A stretch of 64,000 bases of DNA from Vesta saturnalis. Taxonomy: Eukaryota; Arthropoda; Insecta; Coleoptera; Lampyridae. Positions within the stretch are counted from its first letter, which is position 1, and every line of letters begins with the position of its first letter. Positions 22,206 through 35,000 of this stretch are shown here, piece after piece. The stretch covers positions 2,878,001 to 2,942,000 of the forward strand of contig JARFJB010001819.1 in the NCBI GenBank assembly GCA_036346205.1. The letters are read 5' to 3'. Under the pieces are notes generated by a model, which was given only the letters and a program-made list of their open reading frames with translations, searched no databases and was not told the DNA's origin. A program made the position numbers and the translations under genes.

Positions 22206-25200
22206 CCAGGGGAAATTTTGTATATGTAAGAAAAAAAAACCTTGGGGGGCTAGGTATTGCCACTGGAATTGTTACATTCTAACACTGTATATAATATATA
22301 CGATTCTATTTTCACCTTCTACATAACAGAAGGTGTTGGTACAATTGAAACAGAGTAATAATATCAGCACATTCTTAAGTAATGTAATTTATTCATTAAA
22401 TTTATTACACACAGGATATTATTATTTTGCATATTTCGCAGATGTTTGGTGGTTTAGCTAGTTACGTGTATTTTTATATTTTCCGGTTTCTAAATAATTT
22501 ATACCCGTTTCATTATCGTTACGTAGAAAAGTTTTTCGGGTCGACTCACTTATTTTTAGTACTACATTCGTAATAATTTTACATCAAGTGCACAACTGTC
22601 GTTAACAGGATATGAACGTGAAAAGGAAAAGAACTTGCATGCATGAATTCGGTTCAAATTCAGAAATATTCCGTCTGGCTAATAATATTTTTTCTACTTC
22701 ATAAGGTACTACTCTAAACGTAATTTCTGTAATTTTATGGAATTTAATAATTTAGAATTAAATAAATAATAAATTGAAAGAAACTCCACTAATATCAATA
22801 TTTACTTACAATTTTCAACCGGTTTTGATATTACATTAAAATTCATCACCTTTAGTAACAAATAATAACTGGATTCTTTAATAGGTTAATATTAGACTGT
22901 CCTGAAAATGAAAATATGAAAATTATTCATACAAATACGTAAGATAAATAAGAAAAGTAATAAAAATGTATTATATTAAACTTTATTTCAGTAAAATTGG
23001 ATAAAGGAAATAGTTTAGTTTTTATTCAAACTTGAAAGAATAACGAAAATTTAGAAGTTTTATCTTGAATCCTATTTCAAAATTCCAAATTAGACGAAAT
23101 TTAAACAATTGTAATTTATAGTTTACAATATTAGGAAAAAGTCCAAATTATAAATTAAAACTTTCAAGCTCCATACTTATATGCAAATATAAAAATAAAA
23201 ATACACATATAATGTCCCAATAACACCTACTTAGAATTTTGTATATCGTTTCTTCTAATCATATTTTAGCTGAAAGGTTAATACAAAAAATTAACCTTTT
23301 AGTACTTAATTAAAAAATGCATTGCATAAATTAGAAAAACTTACAGTACTCCGAGAATGCCCTCCATTATTTAATAGTTTCTTAATAGATAAGAATTTAG
23401 GATTACAAAAACTGTTTGATGTAGTTCAATTATTAGATCTTGGTATCAGTCGAAGTTGCTTTACGTTCATTTTTTTATTTACAAGATGATGGTTTATTTA
23501 TGGGTAGTCCAATTTAACTATAGTTAGCCATTACGTTTTGACTAATTTAAAAGAAAAAATTATAACATTTTTATTTATTTTAACTGTAACCATCGTTGTA
23601 ACGGAGCCTTTGTCCTTTTCTTGGTTTGAGGGCTATAGAAAAGCAAACCACGTGGTGCACTTTTTTCTTGTTTCGAAGCCTATCGCAAGTCTCCGCATCC
23701 AAGTGCTTTTCTAAGAGAGTGAGCTACTGCATATCTTAAAAGGAGTTACGTCATGTCTAATTTGGGCATCGGTACGTTTGTGCACGTGATAGCGTGTGTG
23801 TGCGGGTGTGTTCATGTGCGCTTGTGTGCGCGTCTGTAACCACGATAACTTAAAAAATACGTGACCGACGTTAATACGTTTAAGACGTTTTTCAAAAGTT
23901 TAGTTAAAATTTATTTACACTTTATAGAAGGCGCTAAAGTACATATTGTCAGTAACTCGAAAACTGCTAACTTTATTAGAGAAAGCGAAAAGACCTTTAT
24001 TAAAGATATTGCTTTCTCATATACATACGTATAAAGAGAAATCTATGTAATCGGTTTTAATTTTCAAACACCTTTTTTACATATCTCGAGGTTTCGTGGC
24101 CTAAACAAAACGAAAAACATATTTTTAGAAATTTGGTGTCTGATTTTGTGTCTGTGGATGAGTGTGCACGATATCTTTGAATCATTAAAGCCATTTTTAG
24201 AAAAAAAAGTGTGTGTACGTGTGCTTGTGTGTGTGGGTGCGAGCACGGGCGCGCTTGTGTGCGTACGTGTGTGTGTGTCAGCGCGTGGGATGTCTTTTGA
24301 ACCATTAAAGCTATCGATATGAAATTTGGTACAAAAATTCTTTGCTATAAAATCTAGGTTAAGTTCTTCGTTAATGAGCAAAATCCAACCAGTGGCGGGG
24401 CATTTTTAGGGGCCCAGAAAACTAAAAAAATTCATTGCTTCAAATTTTAAAAAGTTACATAATTAAAATAACAAATACTTCTGCTCTTCCGATGATGTCA
24501 CCTACCGGCACCCTGGAACCGCTTCTCTATTGTTGTCCTTATCTTTCCTTATACCTTTGTATAGTTGAATACGCTTCTAGTTTTCTTTCATCAATTAATG
24601 AGTATAGTAAATAATCATTCGTTATATTTATACTACACAGTTTTTACTTAATCGATCAGTTTTAACTACAAATAGCCTACGCAACAAAATGCAAGCTATT
24701 TACAACCCGCGAATGCTCCCTTTTTACACATCAAGAAAATGGAGTTATTGGCCTTTATACTTCGATTTCCCAATTTGGGTCGATTACTGTATTATATTTA
24801 TTGTTCACTATTTAAACACAATTGATTACGGTTCTAAGACACACAAAACGCTTTATCTTCACTTATTACGTCACTTTTTATTATTTTAATACGGAAGGTA
24901 ATTTTCTACTTCCCTATCACCGTTAATTAATTCTTATTTGTAATTTTAATACTTTATAGGGCAGCGTGACTACAATGTCGCTTACACTGCGAATTCTGAT
25001 CGCTTATTTTCATGCGACCCTTTCTATTCGCTTACTTATCGCGACTGCCTGTGATCACTCACTGAATGCGACTGACTTAAAAACTGAGTATCATTATTAT
25101 AACAGCGTAATTCCTTCCACCACATTAATGCATTTGCAAATGCCGCGTATTTAAATATTTTCAAATTGAATATATAGATAACTTATTAAAATAAACTCAA

Positions 25201-25317
25201 GCTTTTCATCTTAATATTAATTACATTCAGATACAAATATCCAGAAAAATAATATATAAATATCTAATCTCGTATAATTTAGCGCGAAATTTTGAATTTT
25301 CTAAAGCTCCCGTTGCA
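22206..25317. other. AT-rich stretch without genes
   Basis: No gene recognised. It contains a small stem-loop (CACCTTCT..AGAAGGTG near 22312) and GT-rich low-complexity tracts (listed separately). About 23940-24010 resembles 55350-55440 (shared wording around CTTTATTAAAGATA), suggesting a dispersed repeat. Confidence 0.5.
23765..24290. repeat. GT-rich low-complexity tracts
   Basis: Two runs of GTGTGTG interspersed with GCGC (23770-23838 and 24209-24285). Each lies near a short shared phrase (GAA-CATTAAAGC) at about 24178 and 24298, so this may be a tandemly repeated decayed element. Confidence 0.7.
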
Positions 25318-25645
25318 AAGTCAGGTATTGGGGGTTTTTATGATCGCTAAGCGTAAATCATCGTTTTAAAATCCGATAGGACTAAAATTCAGGTATTGTA
25401 GGCTAATGATCAATTTTGCAACTTTGTTAATTTGTAAAACATTATCTAAATAACAAAAATTAAAGCTGCCAGTGGCTCACAGTTTTTGGGTGTAAAATTA
25501 TTTTGAAGGTTGGGTATTGGGGGTTTTTAAGATCGCTAACAATAAATCATTTGTCAAAATTAAACAATTCAAAATGATGGATCAAAAATTGGGAATTATC
25601 GTGTTTAAAAACCGATATGACTCAAATTCAGGTATTGTGGGCTTT
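25318..25645. repeat. Imperfect direct repeat, unit about 185 bp
   Basis: GGTATTGGGGGTTTTTA..GATCGCTAA occurs at about 25323 and again at 25507, and AAATTCAGGTATTGT..GGCT follows each copy (25386 and 25628). Non-coding. Confidence 0.65.
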
Positions 25646-25695
25646 GAAGTGATTTATTTACATATATGAGAAAGTATTATGGCAGATAATTTGTC

Positions 25696-25698
<3 letters not shown>

Positions 25699-25740
<42 letters not shown>
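25699..25740. repeat. (TA)n microsatellite
   Basis: About 20 TA dinucleotides, immediately 3' (in the LINE orientation) of the ORF1 relic on the minus strand. Confidence 0.97.
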
Positions 25741-25741
<1 letters not shown>

Positions 25742-25742
25742 A

Positions 25743-27210
25743 TTATAATAGAAAGTGTAAATAAAATAAACAGCGTATTGTGTAATGTTTTGTGGTGCAC
25801 TGCTCGGGAGCCATTGTCCTTTTTAAGGTGTGGAATGTATAGTTAATAATTGGCGTGGTGTTGTGGTGGCGTACATGTTGACATTGTGTTGTCTGTTGGT
25901 ATCTAAGAAAAATCTTCGAGTGGATGTTGTTGCTGTTGGTTGCATGGTGTTGTGTGGGCGGTCCTGCTGTAGGCCGGCTGGCGTAGTTGATGCCCCGAGT
26001 ATCTGAAATAAAAGGAAACAAATGTCAGTTGTGTGAATAGATTGTCGATATTAACAGAACATGACAGTAACTAAAATGAGACGGCAATACTTAACCTGAG
26101 AGAATCATTCGGCGGCCCATTGTATGTTTGCTTGAAAAGGGAAATAACGTCCTGGCCGTGCGTGAAGATCACTCTTCACAGATCAGTTGTATTTACCGCC
26201 TCAGCGACTGGCGCTACCACTTTTCGGAAGACAGGTAGTACCTTCTCCATATTGAGACATCATAGGATTCCCAACATGGAGTTGAACCCTAAGTTGGGTT
26301 GAGCAGGGTAATACCGATTCAGTCGGAGCCCCTTTTGTTACTTCTGATTTCCCAGTTTCACCTACCGTCGCTTTGGCGTAATCCGACGTTAGTTAAGGCA
26401 CTTTGCCCGGTGGGTACGGTGTTTCGTGCATTCAGTGTTGTGGTGATCGCCGGCGCACTTGACTCTGCGTGCTGCGGCCTTGCAGCAGTGCTGTGCTTGT
26501 GATGCCAGTTTTTCATCTCAATTCCTCGACGGTGACGCGTAGGCGGGCGACGTGGCCCACCTTTCGAATCTTCTTAGCTTTATCTGCGGACGGTAGCTGT
26601 ACCATTACCAGAGGGATCATCCTAGAACAATAAAGACATTAAAACCAGGTTGGTGCAGTTTCAGCTCATGTCGATTTCGGGAATTTCTACGGGCCGCCAC
26701 GTATAACATGTATATCCATCTTAAACAAATGGGGACTCTTTGGTTGGGACAGGCTGGATCCCGATTCTCTTGCTGACGGCTTTGGCTCGAGTGAAGCCAA
26801 TCCCTGGTCGGTCTAATTCTCATGAGAAGTTAACCCAGTTCTCCTTCTGATAAATGATTACCGAGGGCACCTTCTCCCTGGTAAGGTCTCCATGACTTTT
26901 GGGACGACTTCCAGGGGCTCAAGCGCGTCGGTGTTTTCGACTTCTTCTTTGTCTTGGAGTCCACGTCGAGGCTAGTGGATCCTTGCTGTTCTCTTACGAT
27001 CGGGATGGCGTAGACGTCGAGGGAGCCGTTAGTGAGGCGGCATCTTCTTCTGCCTTGACCTCTTTTGCTATCGTGCTGGTACAAGGCTACTTAACGGCGA
27101 TCCAATAAGCCAAATTGGTTCATCGAGTGGGCGATATCGCGGGTGCACGTCGACGAGGTCATTCCAGCCCGACTCGTCGATTACTCGAACGATCCCAACT
27201 TTCAAATTGA
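25743..27210 (-). pseudogene. LINE ORF1 (gag-like, zinc-knuckle) relic
   Basis: GC-richer than its surroundings. On the minus strand, about 26560-26410 reads KIRKVGHVARLRVTVEELR, then a Cys/His cluster including KCAGDHHNTECTKHR and AKCLN, the order seen in Jockey-type gag proteins with CCHC knuckles. Upstream (26830-27084) is a basic Lys/Ser/Thr-rich stretch, as in such N-termini. Downstream (25743-26021) is a Gln/Thr/Asn-rich tail typical of ORF1 C-termini. Stops and frameshifts run throughout. No reverse transcriptase follows it, so only the ORF1 part survives. Confidence 0.68.
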
Positions 27211-27658
27211 TAGGAATTTACGTTAATATATCAGTACGCTAAAAGGTGTTACCCCCCCCCCTCGGCTGACATACTTTAAAATCTATCATTGTGTAGTTCA
27301 CTGCCTCAGTGAGGCATGATTAGTAGATGACACTGTTCTTTGAGTTGAATAATCTTCTCCCCGTCTCCTTACCTGCTCAAAAAATGAATAGCATCGCCAA
27401 GAAAGTTAAGGTCAAGTTCTGTTGACAAAAAAGGTGAAATGCGATCTTTTGTAATTGTGATCTTATACAATGTGTCGGCCTGGTAAATAACACCAAAAAT
27501 ACCTCAAAATGTGAGTAGTTTATTTGAAGGTTAATTACGTTTTTATAAATTAGTTTTTTAAATAAATAAGTTGAATGAGAATAGTGATATAACATGTTAC
27601 GTATTACAACAGAAGGCTGTATTAACGCATTGCGTTAAAATATTATATTATTAGTGAG
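27211..27658. other. Intergenic stretch
   Basis: Nothing recognised apart from a C-run (27251-27261). Confidence 0.5.
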
Positions 27659-27960
27659 ATGAAACAAATTAACACTGGTAAGTGTCCTTTATTATGCCCT
27701 CAATTAGTAATTGATAGGTTTGTAGATTTAAATGCGGATAAAAAAATCTCTTGTGATGACTGCAAGCAACGTTTATATTCTGTTTGTTCGGGGATATCAA
27801 GATCTAAAGTGCAGTGTTTATTATCAAAATGGCGACGTGTTTTTTCATTGTGATAAATAATGCTTCTAATGAAGTCAATAAACTAAAGAAGTTAATTTTA
27901 GATTTAAGATACGAAATTGTTCAATTAAAATGGAGTGCTCTTGTTCCCCTGTATTACTTT
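27659..27960 (+). pseudogene. PHD-finger-like ORF1 fragment of a retroelement
   Basis: The frame has spaced Cys residues (ISCDDCKQRLYSVCSGIS), then a break, then FHCDK in the next frame, an arrangement like PHD-type zinc fingers at the N-terminus of ORF1 proteins of some insect LINEs. A short heptad-like stretch follows (NKLKKLILDLRYEIVQLK), consistent with a coiled coil. The open part is only 64 codons and is broken by a frameshift at about 27840. The family assignment is an inference. Confidence 0.45.
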
Positions 27961-28239
27961 TTTATAAAGTAACCGAAAGGCAACACCGTGCAAACAGTGA
28001 AACTAATAACTATATACAAAATACAGGAAATATGAAAATGTAAACTTTCACCCGTATTATACATAGTTAAAATTTTTAAATAGTGTATTTCTATATTATA
28101 TTTTATATAAATTTATTCGTTTCGTCAACGGGTTACACAAAGGTGTGTTATTCCAGAATTATTTTCATCCTGGGATTACGAAATATGATTGGTGGAAACA
28201 TTTTGTATTATAAGTATTTTGTAACTGTGGTCTCATTTT

Positions 28240-28462
28240 AGTTGAGTTGATTGGCCTATTTCCATAGTTTTCTCTTTTGTAGCGCGACGTTTAGCAAGCG
28301 GATTCCGCTTCCGGCATCAGGCTTAATCCTGACAAGAACTGATTTCGCACTTGAATCGAATTCATTTACTATGATTTTTTCCAAGCACTTGACTACTCTC
28401 AGATTCGAACTTGGTACCTATTGCTTAGAAGTCTACACTTACCGCTGCGCCACTAAGTAATT
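28240..28462 (-). repeat. tRNA-derived SINE, copy 1
   Basis: On the minus strand the head reads TGGCGCAGCGGTAAGTGTAG (box A-like), followed about 35 nt later by AAGTTCGAATCT (box B), the internal RNA polymerase III promoter of a tRNA. A body of about 150 bp follows, shared with the copy at 28768-28995 in opposite orientation (AGTAAATGAATTCGA, TCAAGTGCGAAAT, CCGCTT). No long A-tail is obvious. Confidence 0.82.
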
Positions 28463-28767
28463 CATTTTGCGGCAAAATAAAAAGATCAATAATCGTCGAA
28501 CATGTCTAGAACATAAACCACCGAATCCAATGGAATGGCGCAAAGGACGAGAATACAACTTGTCGAAAACTTAAAGAAATTACGTATATCGCACTGGCAG
28601 AAAATCCTATAAGCCTAGCTAGTGTAGAAATTAAACCCATATGGATCCCACTAATACGCGAAGAGCTTAGGCGCAATATACCTGCGCATGTGTTACGGCG
28701 CAACATGCGCAATAAAATACTGCGCAACCACGAAGAAGTAAAATTTCAAAAACATATATTGAATTAT

Positions 28768-28995
28768 TCACTGGCTCAGCGGTTAAGGTGTCTGACGTAA
28801 CTGAAAGATACCAAGCTCGAATCTGAGAGTAGTCAAATGCTGGGGACAAAATTATAGTAAATGAATTCGACTCAAGTGCGAAATTAGTCCTTCTCGGGAC
28901 TAAGCATGATGGCGGAAGCAGAAGTCCGCTTCCGAAAGGGCGCACTACAAAAGCAAAAACTGTGGAAATAGACCGATCAACTCTGTCAATTGGTA
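28768..28995 (+). repeat. tRNA-derived SINE, copy 2
   Basis: Same family as 28240-28462, head-to-head with it. Box A-like CTGGCTCAGCGGTTAAGGTG at 28771 and box B-like AGCTCGAATCT at 28814, then the shared body to about 28990. Flanked at the 3' side by AATTAATACC-type repeats (TTGGTATTAATTGGG / AATTAATACCAG). Confidence 0.82.
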
Positions 28996-29009
28996 TTAAT
29001 TGGGTCAAT

Positions 29010-30160
29010 TAATACCAGAATTAAAATAATCTTATCTTAACCCACGCCTATCGGATAATAATTTTGAAAAAATGGTACATATGAAGGCGAATAATCTCCT
29101 TTTTCACGTTTAAAGTATGGTGATAAGTAGTTTTTATTGGAGCTAACAGTAGCAGCATTTTTTTAGCTATTTAAATGCAACTCTTTAAATAATGTTTACA
29201 TACTTATAAGTGAATGAGTTAAACTCTTTGCAAAGTACTTAAATATTTACCTAAATACTTTTAAAATATTGAAATTTGAAGTATTTCAATACTTTAAGAT
29301 TTTTTAAGTATTTAAGTACTTTGTTTTTTCATAGTATTTAAATACTTTTCAAAAGTATGTTTCCCACCTCTGGTCGTATACTACATTAGTGATTCCATGT
29401 TGTTAATATTTACAGGGGTCACTGAAGATGCCAATACCATTGCAATGAAAATTATTTTCGTCGGAGTGTACCTAGAAAATTCCACAGTTGAGGTAAGTAA
29501 GATTATTTAATTCGACAAAACCAGTTAAAAAATTATTTACTCACGATGATTCAAATAAATCACATTATATTTTCTTTATCCATTATATTTTCCACATAAT
29601 GTAATACTAACAACAAAGTTTGTCAAATATCAGTAGTTCTACCATAGCCGTTTTCGTCACTAAAGCGTTGTTTATACATTTCTTGGTGCAAGATATATTT
29701 TAATCCGATGTGTTAGACTGCTGAAAGAAAAGAAGGGTACCAAAAAAATATGACAGCTCACGTATTACGGATTTTTTTTGTAATCGTTTACATATTAGAA
29801 AAATATAATAAATTTAAATACGTACCCAATCAAACTCGATAAAGTCGGGACCACGGGAGCTGTTTTATGACTCATTTTACGAACTGTATGAGTTAATTTT
29901 TAGAAAACGTATGTCGTTAATAATTTCAGAAGTGTACTCAGTTATACCAAATGTAACAGAAATAAGTTAGTAATCAACACAAAATCAACTGATTATATAA
30001 ACAAATTAATCTGCAAATAATTCTTTATATACCTACATATTTTTTTGTTGTAAACTGAAGTCGAATTAGAACTTATGAGTCATTGACGTGAAGTTATCCA
30101 CGAATTTTTATTTCGAGTAAATCTACTTTAAAACGCCGCAAATCAATATAAAACGCTAAG
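29010..30160. other. AT-rich stretch with TAAATACTT repeats
   Basis: No gene. About 29225-29360 is built of repeated and inverted AAGTATTTAAATACTT-like words. The remainder is featureless AT-rich DNA up to the foldback. Confidence 0.5.
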
Positions 30161-33100
30161 TAATAACTAATACACCTTGTTTAAACAGTATTTACAAGAA
30201 AAATATTATTGACATTAAAGTTATAATTTCAATAACATTTATCGCAGCCATACCATATATGGGAACAAATGGCAATATTCAATGTTAATGGACAAAATAG
30301 TTTAGACTTTTAAAGTTTACATGCAAAATGCCACCAAAATCAAATTTAAAATACAATCAACCACAACTAATTAATTTATTAATGAAGGTTAAAGTTTAAC
30401 TTATGTATTTATACGTGCGCGCTTGTTTATTGCTCAATATCAAATTAATGTATAAAATTGATTGTAAAGCGATTTACATATTTCGAAGCTACCTAAAAAA
30501 TACAGTTAAAGGAAACTATAAAATACAATAAATAAATCATGACCTGTGCGCATTTATACGAACGTACGCTTGAAAATCACAAAAAAATCACTTTATTAGA
30601 CTACAAAACAATTTATATCACTAATTTCTTCATTAAATGTACCACAGATTTTGATTTAAACATCTTCTTCTATTTAATTAAGGTAATCCGAGCACGTCGC
30701 TCTACAATAAATCTCAAAATTTAACTGTAATCGACAAATTATTGTACGAAACAATTTACATTACCAGTATCTTTATGAAATATGCCACCGATATCGATTT
30801 TAAAACGTAATTAACCCCTTCTATTTATTATTGAAAATGGGAGTTCAATTAACATAGTGCGCGCACGTCGCTCTTCAATAAATCTCAAAATTTCACTATA
30901 ATGGACAAATTATTTTATAAAAAAATTTATGTTATTACTGTCTTCACTAAATTTGCCACTAAATTGGATTTTAAAACGTAATCAACTTGTATTTATTATA
31001 GAGAATTGAAGTTTAAGGTAATCCGCTCACGTCGATCTTAAATAAATCTCAAAATTTAGGTAACTATAATGGCCAAATGATTTTATAATAGATATTTATG
31101 TATTAAGGGCATAATCAGAAGATTATGGCTCGGGGAATGTTAAAAGCCCGACGCGAAGCGGAGGGCTTTATATTCCTGAGAGCCATAATCTAATTATGCC
31201 CGTGGTACTAATGTTTTATTTTATTTTCATGAAACTGGAACAAAATTTTAAAAGATTCAGTATTTTCATTTTAAATGCAAATGCAGTGAAATAAAGTCAA
31301 CAGTAGGCTAATTTGTTGTTACTAAGATACTGTGATATTGTATTATATATCATGTCATGTGTTTGCTGTCAATCATGCTGCTTAGCATCAATGACATTTC
31401 CGTGCTATAAAACCACATTACGCCCGCATTTGGAGGCGTATAAAGAACATTATGGTGGCCAAATTAAAATAATAGATATTTATATATAAGGGCATAATCA
31501 GAAGATTATGGCTCGAGGGAATGTTAAAAGCCCGACGCGAAGCGGAGGGCTTTATATTCCTGAGAGCCATAATCTACAATTATGCCCGTGGTACATACAA
31601 TGTTTTATTTTATTTTGCACCAATGAAACTGGAAAAGAATATTAAAAAGTTTCAGTATTTTCGGCAAGTTTTAAATGCAAATGCAGTGAAATAAAGTCGA
31701 CAGTAGGCTAATTTGTTGTTACTAAGATACTGTGATATTGCTATTATATATCATGTCATGTGTTTGCTGTCAATCATGCTGCTTAGCATCAATGACATTT
31801 CCGTGCTATAAAGACCACATTAGGCCCGCATTTGGAGGCGTATAAAGAACATTATGGTGGCCAAATTAAAATAATAGATACTTATGTATTAAGGGCATAA
31901 TCAGAAGATTATGGCTCGAGGGAATGTTAAAAGCCCGACGCGAAGCGGAGGGCTTTTATATTCCTGAGAGCCATAATCTACAATTATGCCCGTGGTACAT
32001 ACAATGTTTTATTTTATTTTGCACATGAAATTGGAACAAAATTTTAAAAAGATTCAGTATTTTCGGCAAGTTTTTAAATGCAAATGCAGTGAAATAAAGT
32101 CGACAGTAGGCTAATTTGTTGTTACTAAGATACTGTGATATTGCTAAATTGTTGCTAAGGTAGGTACTGTTTGTTTGTAAATAATTTGCATTCTAAAATG
32201 GAAGGTGAAAACGTAAAGACTAATTTGTTGTTACTAAGATACTGTGATATTGCTATTAATATTATTATTGTTAAATTAATAAAGGTTGTATAGTAAGGTT
32301 GTTGTTTCAATAATTCTTTCAACTTGCGTGAAATATCATGTCATGGGTCAGCTGTCAATCATGCTGCTTAGCAACAATGACATTTCCGTGCTATAAAGAC
32401 CACATTACGCCCGCATTTGGAGGCGTATAAAGAACATTATGGTGGCAAAATAAAATAAAATAATTTATATTATTACTTTCTTTACTAAATTTGCCACTAA
32501 ATTGGATTTTAACACATAATAATCAACCTCTTCTATTTATTATAGAAAATGGGGGTTTAAATAAGTAATCCGCGCACGTCACTCTTCAATGAATCTCAAA
32601 ATTTAACTATAATGGATAAATTATTTTATAAAACACCTCTTCGATTTATTATAGAAAATCTCAGTTTAATTAAGGTACGTCGCTCTTCACTGGATCTCAA
32701 TATTTAACTATAATGGACAAATTATTTATTAATTATTACTTTCATCACTAAATTTGCCACTAAATTGGATCTTAAAACATAATCAACTTCTTGTATTTAT
32801 TATAGAGAAAGGGAGTTTAATTAAGGTATTCCGCGCACTTCGATCTTCATTATATCTCAAAATTTTATTTTTATTTTACGAAACAATTTATATTACTTAT
32901 CTTTGTGAAATATGCCACCGATATCCATTTTAAAACAGAATCAACCCCTTCTATTTATTGTAGAAAATATGTATTTTTAAATAAATTTTAATTTGTAAAA
33001 TGATCGGCCCGCTAAAGTTGAATTTTGAAATTTATTGAGCAGCATAAATTGTTTTTTTTTTTAAATAATTCGTCCAATAAAGTTAAAACTTAATATTTAT

Positions 33101-34460
33101 GCAAGGGTGGCGTGTGAAGATCACCTTAATTAATCTCACACTTTCTATAATAAATATAACAGGTTGATCGTGATCAACCGCACATTTAGTGAAGAAAAGA
33201 GCGATTTTGTATTTTGTAAAACAATTTTGAAACTTATGGACGTACGCGCTTTACATTAATCATCCATTCTCTATAATAAATAGAATAGGTTGATTATGTT
33301 TTAAAATTCAGTTTAGAGGTAAATTTACTGAAGAAAATAATAATATAAATGTTTTATAAAATAATTTGTCCATTATAGTTAAATTTTGTGATTTATTGAA
33401 GGGTGACGTACATGGATTACCTTAATAAAATTCGGATTTTCTATACTAAATAGAAGAGGTTGATAATGTTTTAAAATCTAATTTATTGGTACATTTAGCA
33501 AAGAAACTAATACTATAAATTGTTTTATAAAATAATTTGTCCATTATAGTTAAATTTTGAGATTTATTAAAGAGTGATTTACGCGGATTACCTTAATTAT
33601 ACTGGGATTTCCTATAATGAATAAAAGAGGTTGATTATGTTTTAAAATCTAAATCAGTGGCATATTTAGTGAGTAAACTAATAATATAATTCGTCTATTA
33701 TAGTTAAAATTTGAAATTTATTGAAGAGCGACGTGCGTGCATTATGTTAATTGATCCCCCATTTTCGATAATAAATCGAAGTGGTTGATTATGATTTAAA
33801 ATCGATGTCGGTGACATATTTCATAAAGATGCTGTAATGTAAATTGTTTCGTAAAATAATTTGTGTATTACAGTTAAATTTTTAGATGGTATTGTAGAGC
33901 GACATGCGCGGATTAACTTAATTAAATAGAAGAGGTTGAGTATGTTTAAAACGAAATCTGTGGCACATTTAGTGAAGAAATGAGTGATATAAATTGTTTT
34001 GTAACATAATGTGTCTAATAAAGTGCACGTTCGTATAAATATGCTTACATGACATGATTTATCCTAATTCATAAAATAATTAGCATGGGATGCTTGTAAT
34101 TTTAAGTTTACTTTAGCTGTATTTTTTATGTAGATTCGAAATATGTAAACCGTTTTAAAATCAATTTTGTCCATTAAGTTGATATTAAGCAATAAACAAG
34201 CGCGCATGTATAAACACATAAATTAAACTTTAACCTGCATTAATAAATTAACTAGTTGAGGTTGATTGTATTCCAAATTTGATTTTGGTAGCATTTTGCT
34301 TGTAAACTTAAAAGTCTAACCGATTTTTAAATAAATTTTGTCCATTAACATTGAATATTGCCATTTGTTCCAATGTATGGCTAAGCTGCGTTAAATGTAA
34401 CTGAAATTATAACTTTGTCAATAATATTTATTTTTGTTTGCACAAGTTGTATTAGTTATC
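30161..34460. mobile_element. Large foldback element with tandem-repeat arms, no coding sequence
   Basis: The outer parts are inverted copies: GTAATAACTAATACA at 30161 matches the reverse of TGTATTAGTTATC ending 34460, and the match continues inward through GGCAATATTCAATGTTAATG and AAGCGCGC..GCTTGTTTATTG-type landmarks. Both arms are made of degenerate tandem units of about 155-171 bp (shared words ATAATGGACAAATTATT, CGCGCACGTCGCTCTTCA, AAGAGGTTGATTATG). Orientation flips near 33000, where the arms meet almost without a spacer. The left arm is longer because a 1.37-kb array (31088-32455) interrupts it. Open frames are short and repeat-derived. The plan resembles FB/Galileo-type foldback transposons. 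Confidence 0.85.
31088..32455 (+). repeat. Array of three units of about 390 bp plus a partial one, each with a nested hairpin
   Basis: GGGCATAATCAGAAGATTATG begins at 31107, 31490 and 31893 (spacings 383 and 403). Each unit starts with a hairpin of about 95 bp (GGGCATAATC..AGATTATGGCTC against GAGCCATAATCT..ATTATGCCC) whose loop holds a second hairpin (AAAGCCC..GCGAAGC..GGGCTTT). It later holds a third imperfect palindrome (GTCAATCATGCT..AGCATCAATGAC). A partial unit ends the array at 32455. The GC-rich cores differ sharply from the AT-rich arm around them. Confidence 0.85.
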
Positions 34461-35000
34461 ACTTCTTTTATAGCTAGTAAAATAAAGATTTTCTATTTCG
34501 GCTTAGCGCTTATTACACTGAGACATATTTAATATATAGCCGTTCCTTTCTAACGTTTGACTTTCAATAGAAACGTACGTGTTTTAGTCAAAGTGTAAAT
34601 TACCTACATAAATTAAGAATTACACTGTACGTTTAAATTATTTATCATAAGAACCATCGAAGTAGAAAGCGATAGACACCCAAGAGGTAAACACAATGGA
34701 ATTATAATCCTATTCTGGAAGTTACCAAACGTTTTAAGGATTTTGAATGTTAACTATGTTCCTTCTGATGCCTGTGAAGGTAGCACCTCATTTAGAAAAA
34801 GGTCAAAACTTTAGTGGAGTTCTTACTGCACCCCTAATAGTTCTAGAGTTCTATCATAGTGGTAGAAATAGTTCTGCTAGATTAATCCAGATAATCAGGA
34901 TGCAAAGTCAGGGTTGCCAAATTCACGAAGTGCGAATCCAACATTGGCGAGAGCTACTTTACTATCCCAATTGCATCGTTTTACCCTTATCATTATCGAT

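Noticed and set aside
24057..24381. His/Thr-rich open frames on the minus strand
   Set aside because: They are translations of a GT microsatellite.
26830..27084. Open frame of 84 codons on the minus strand, rich in Lys/Ser
   Set aside because: It is part of the decayed LINE ORF1; no independent start context, and it is flanked by frameshifted gag sequence.
31088..32455. A CRISPR-like array
   Set aside because: The repeats are about 390 bp with no short unique spacers; the DNA is eukaryotic.
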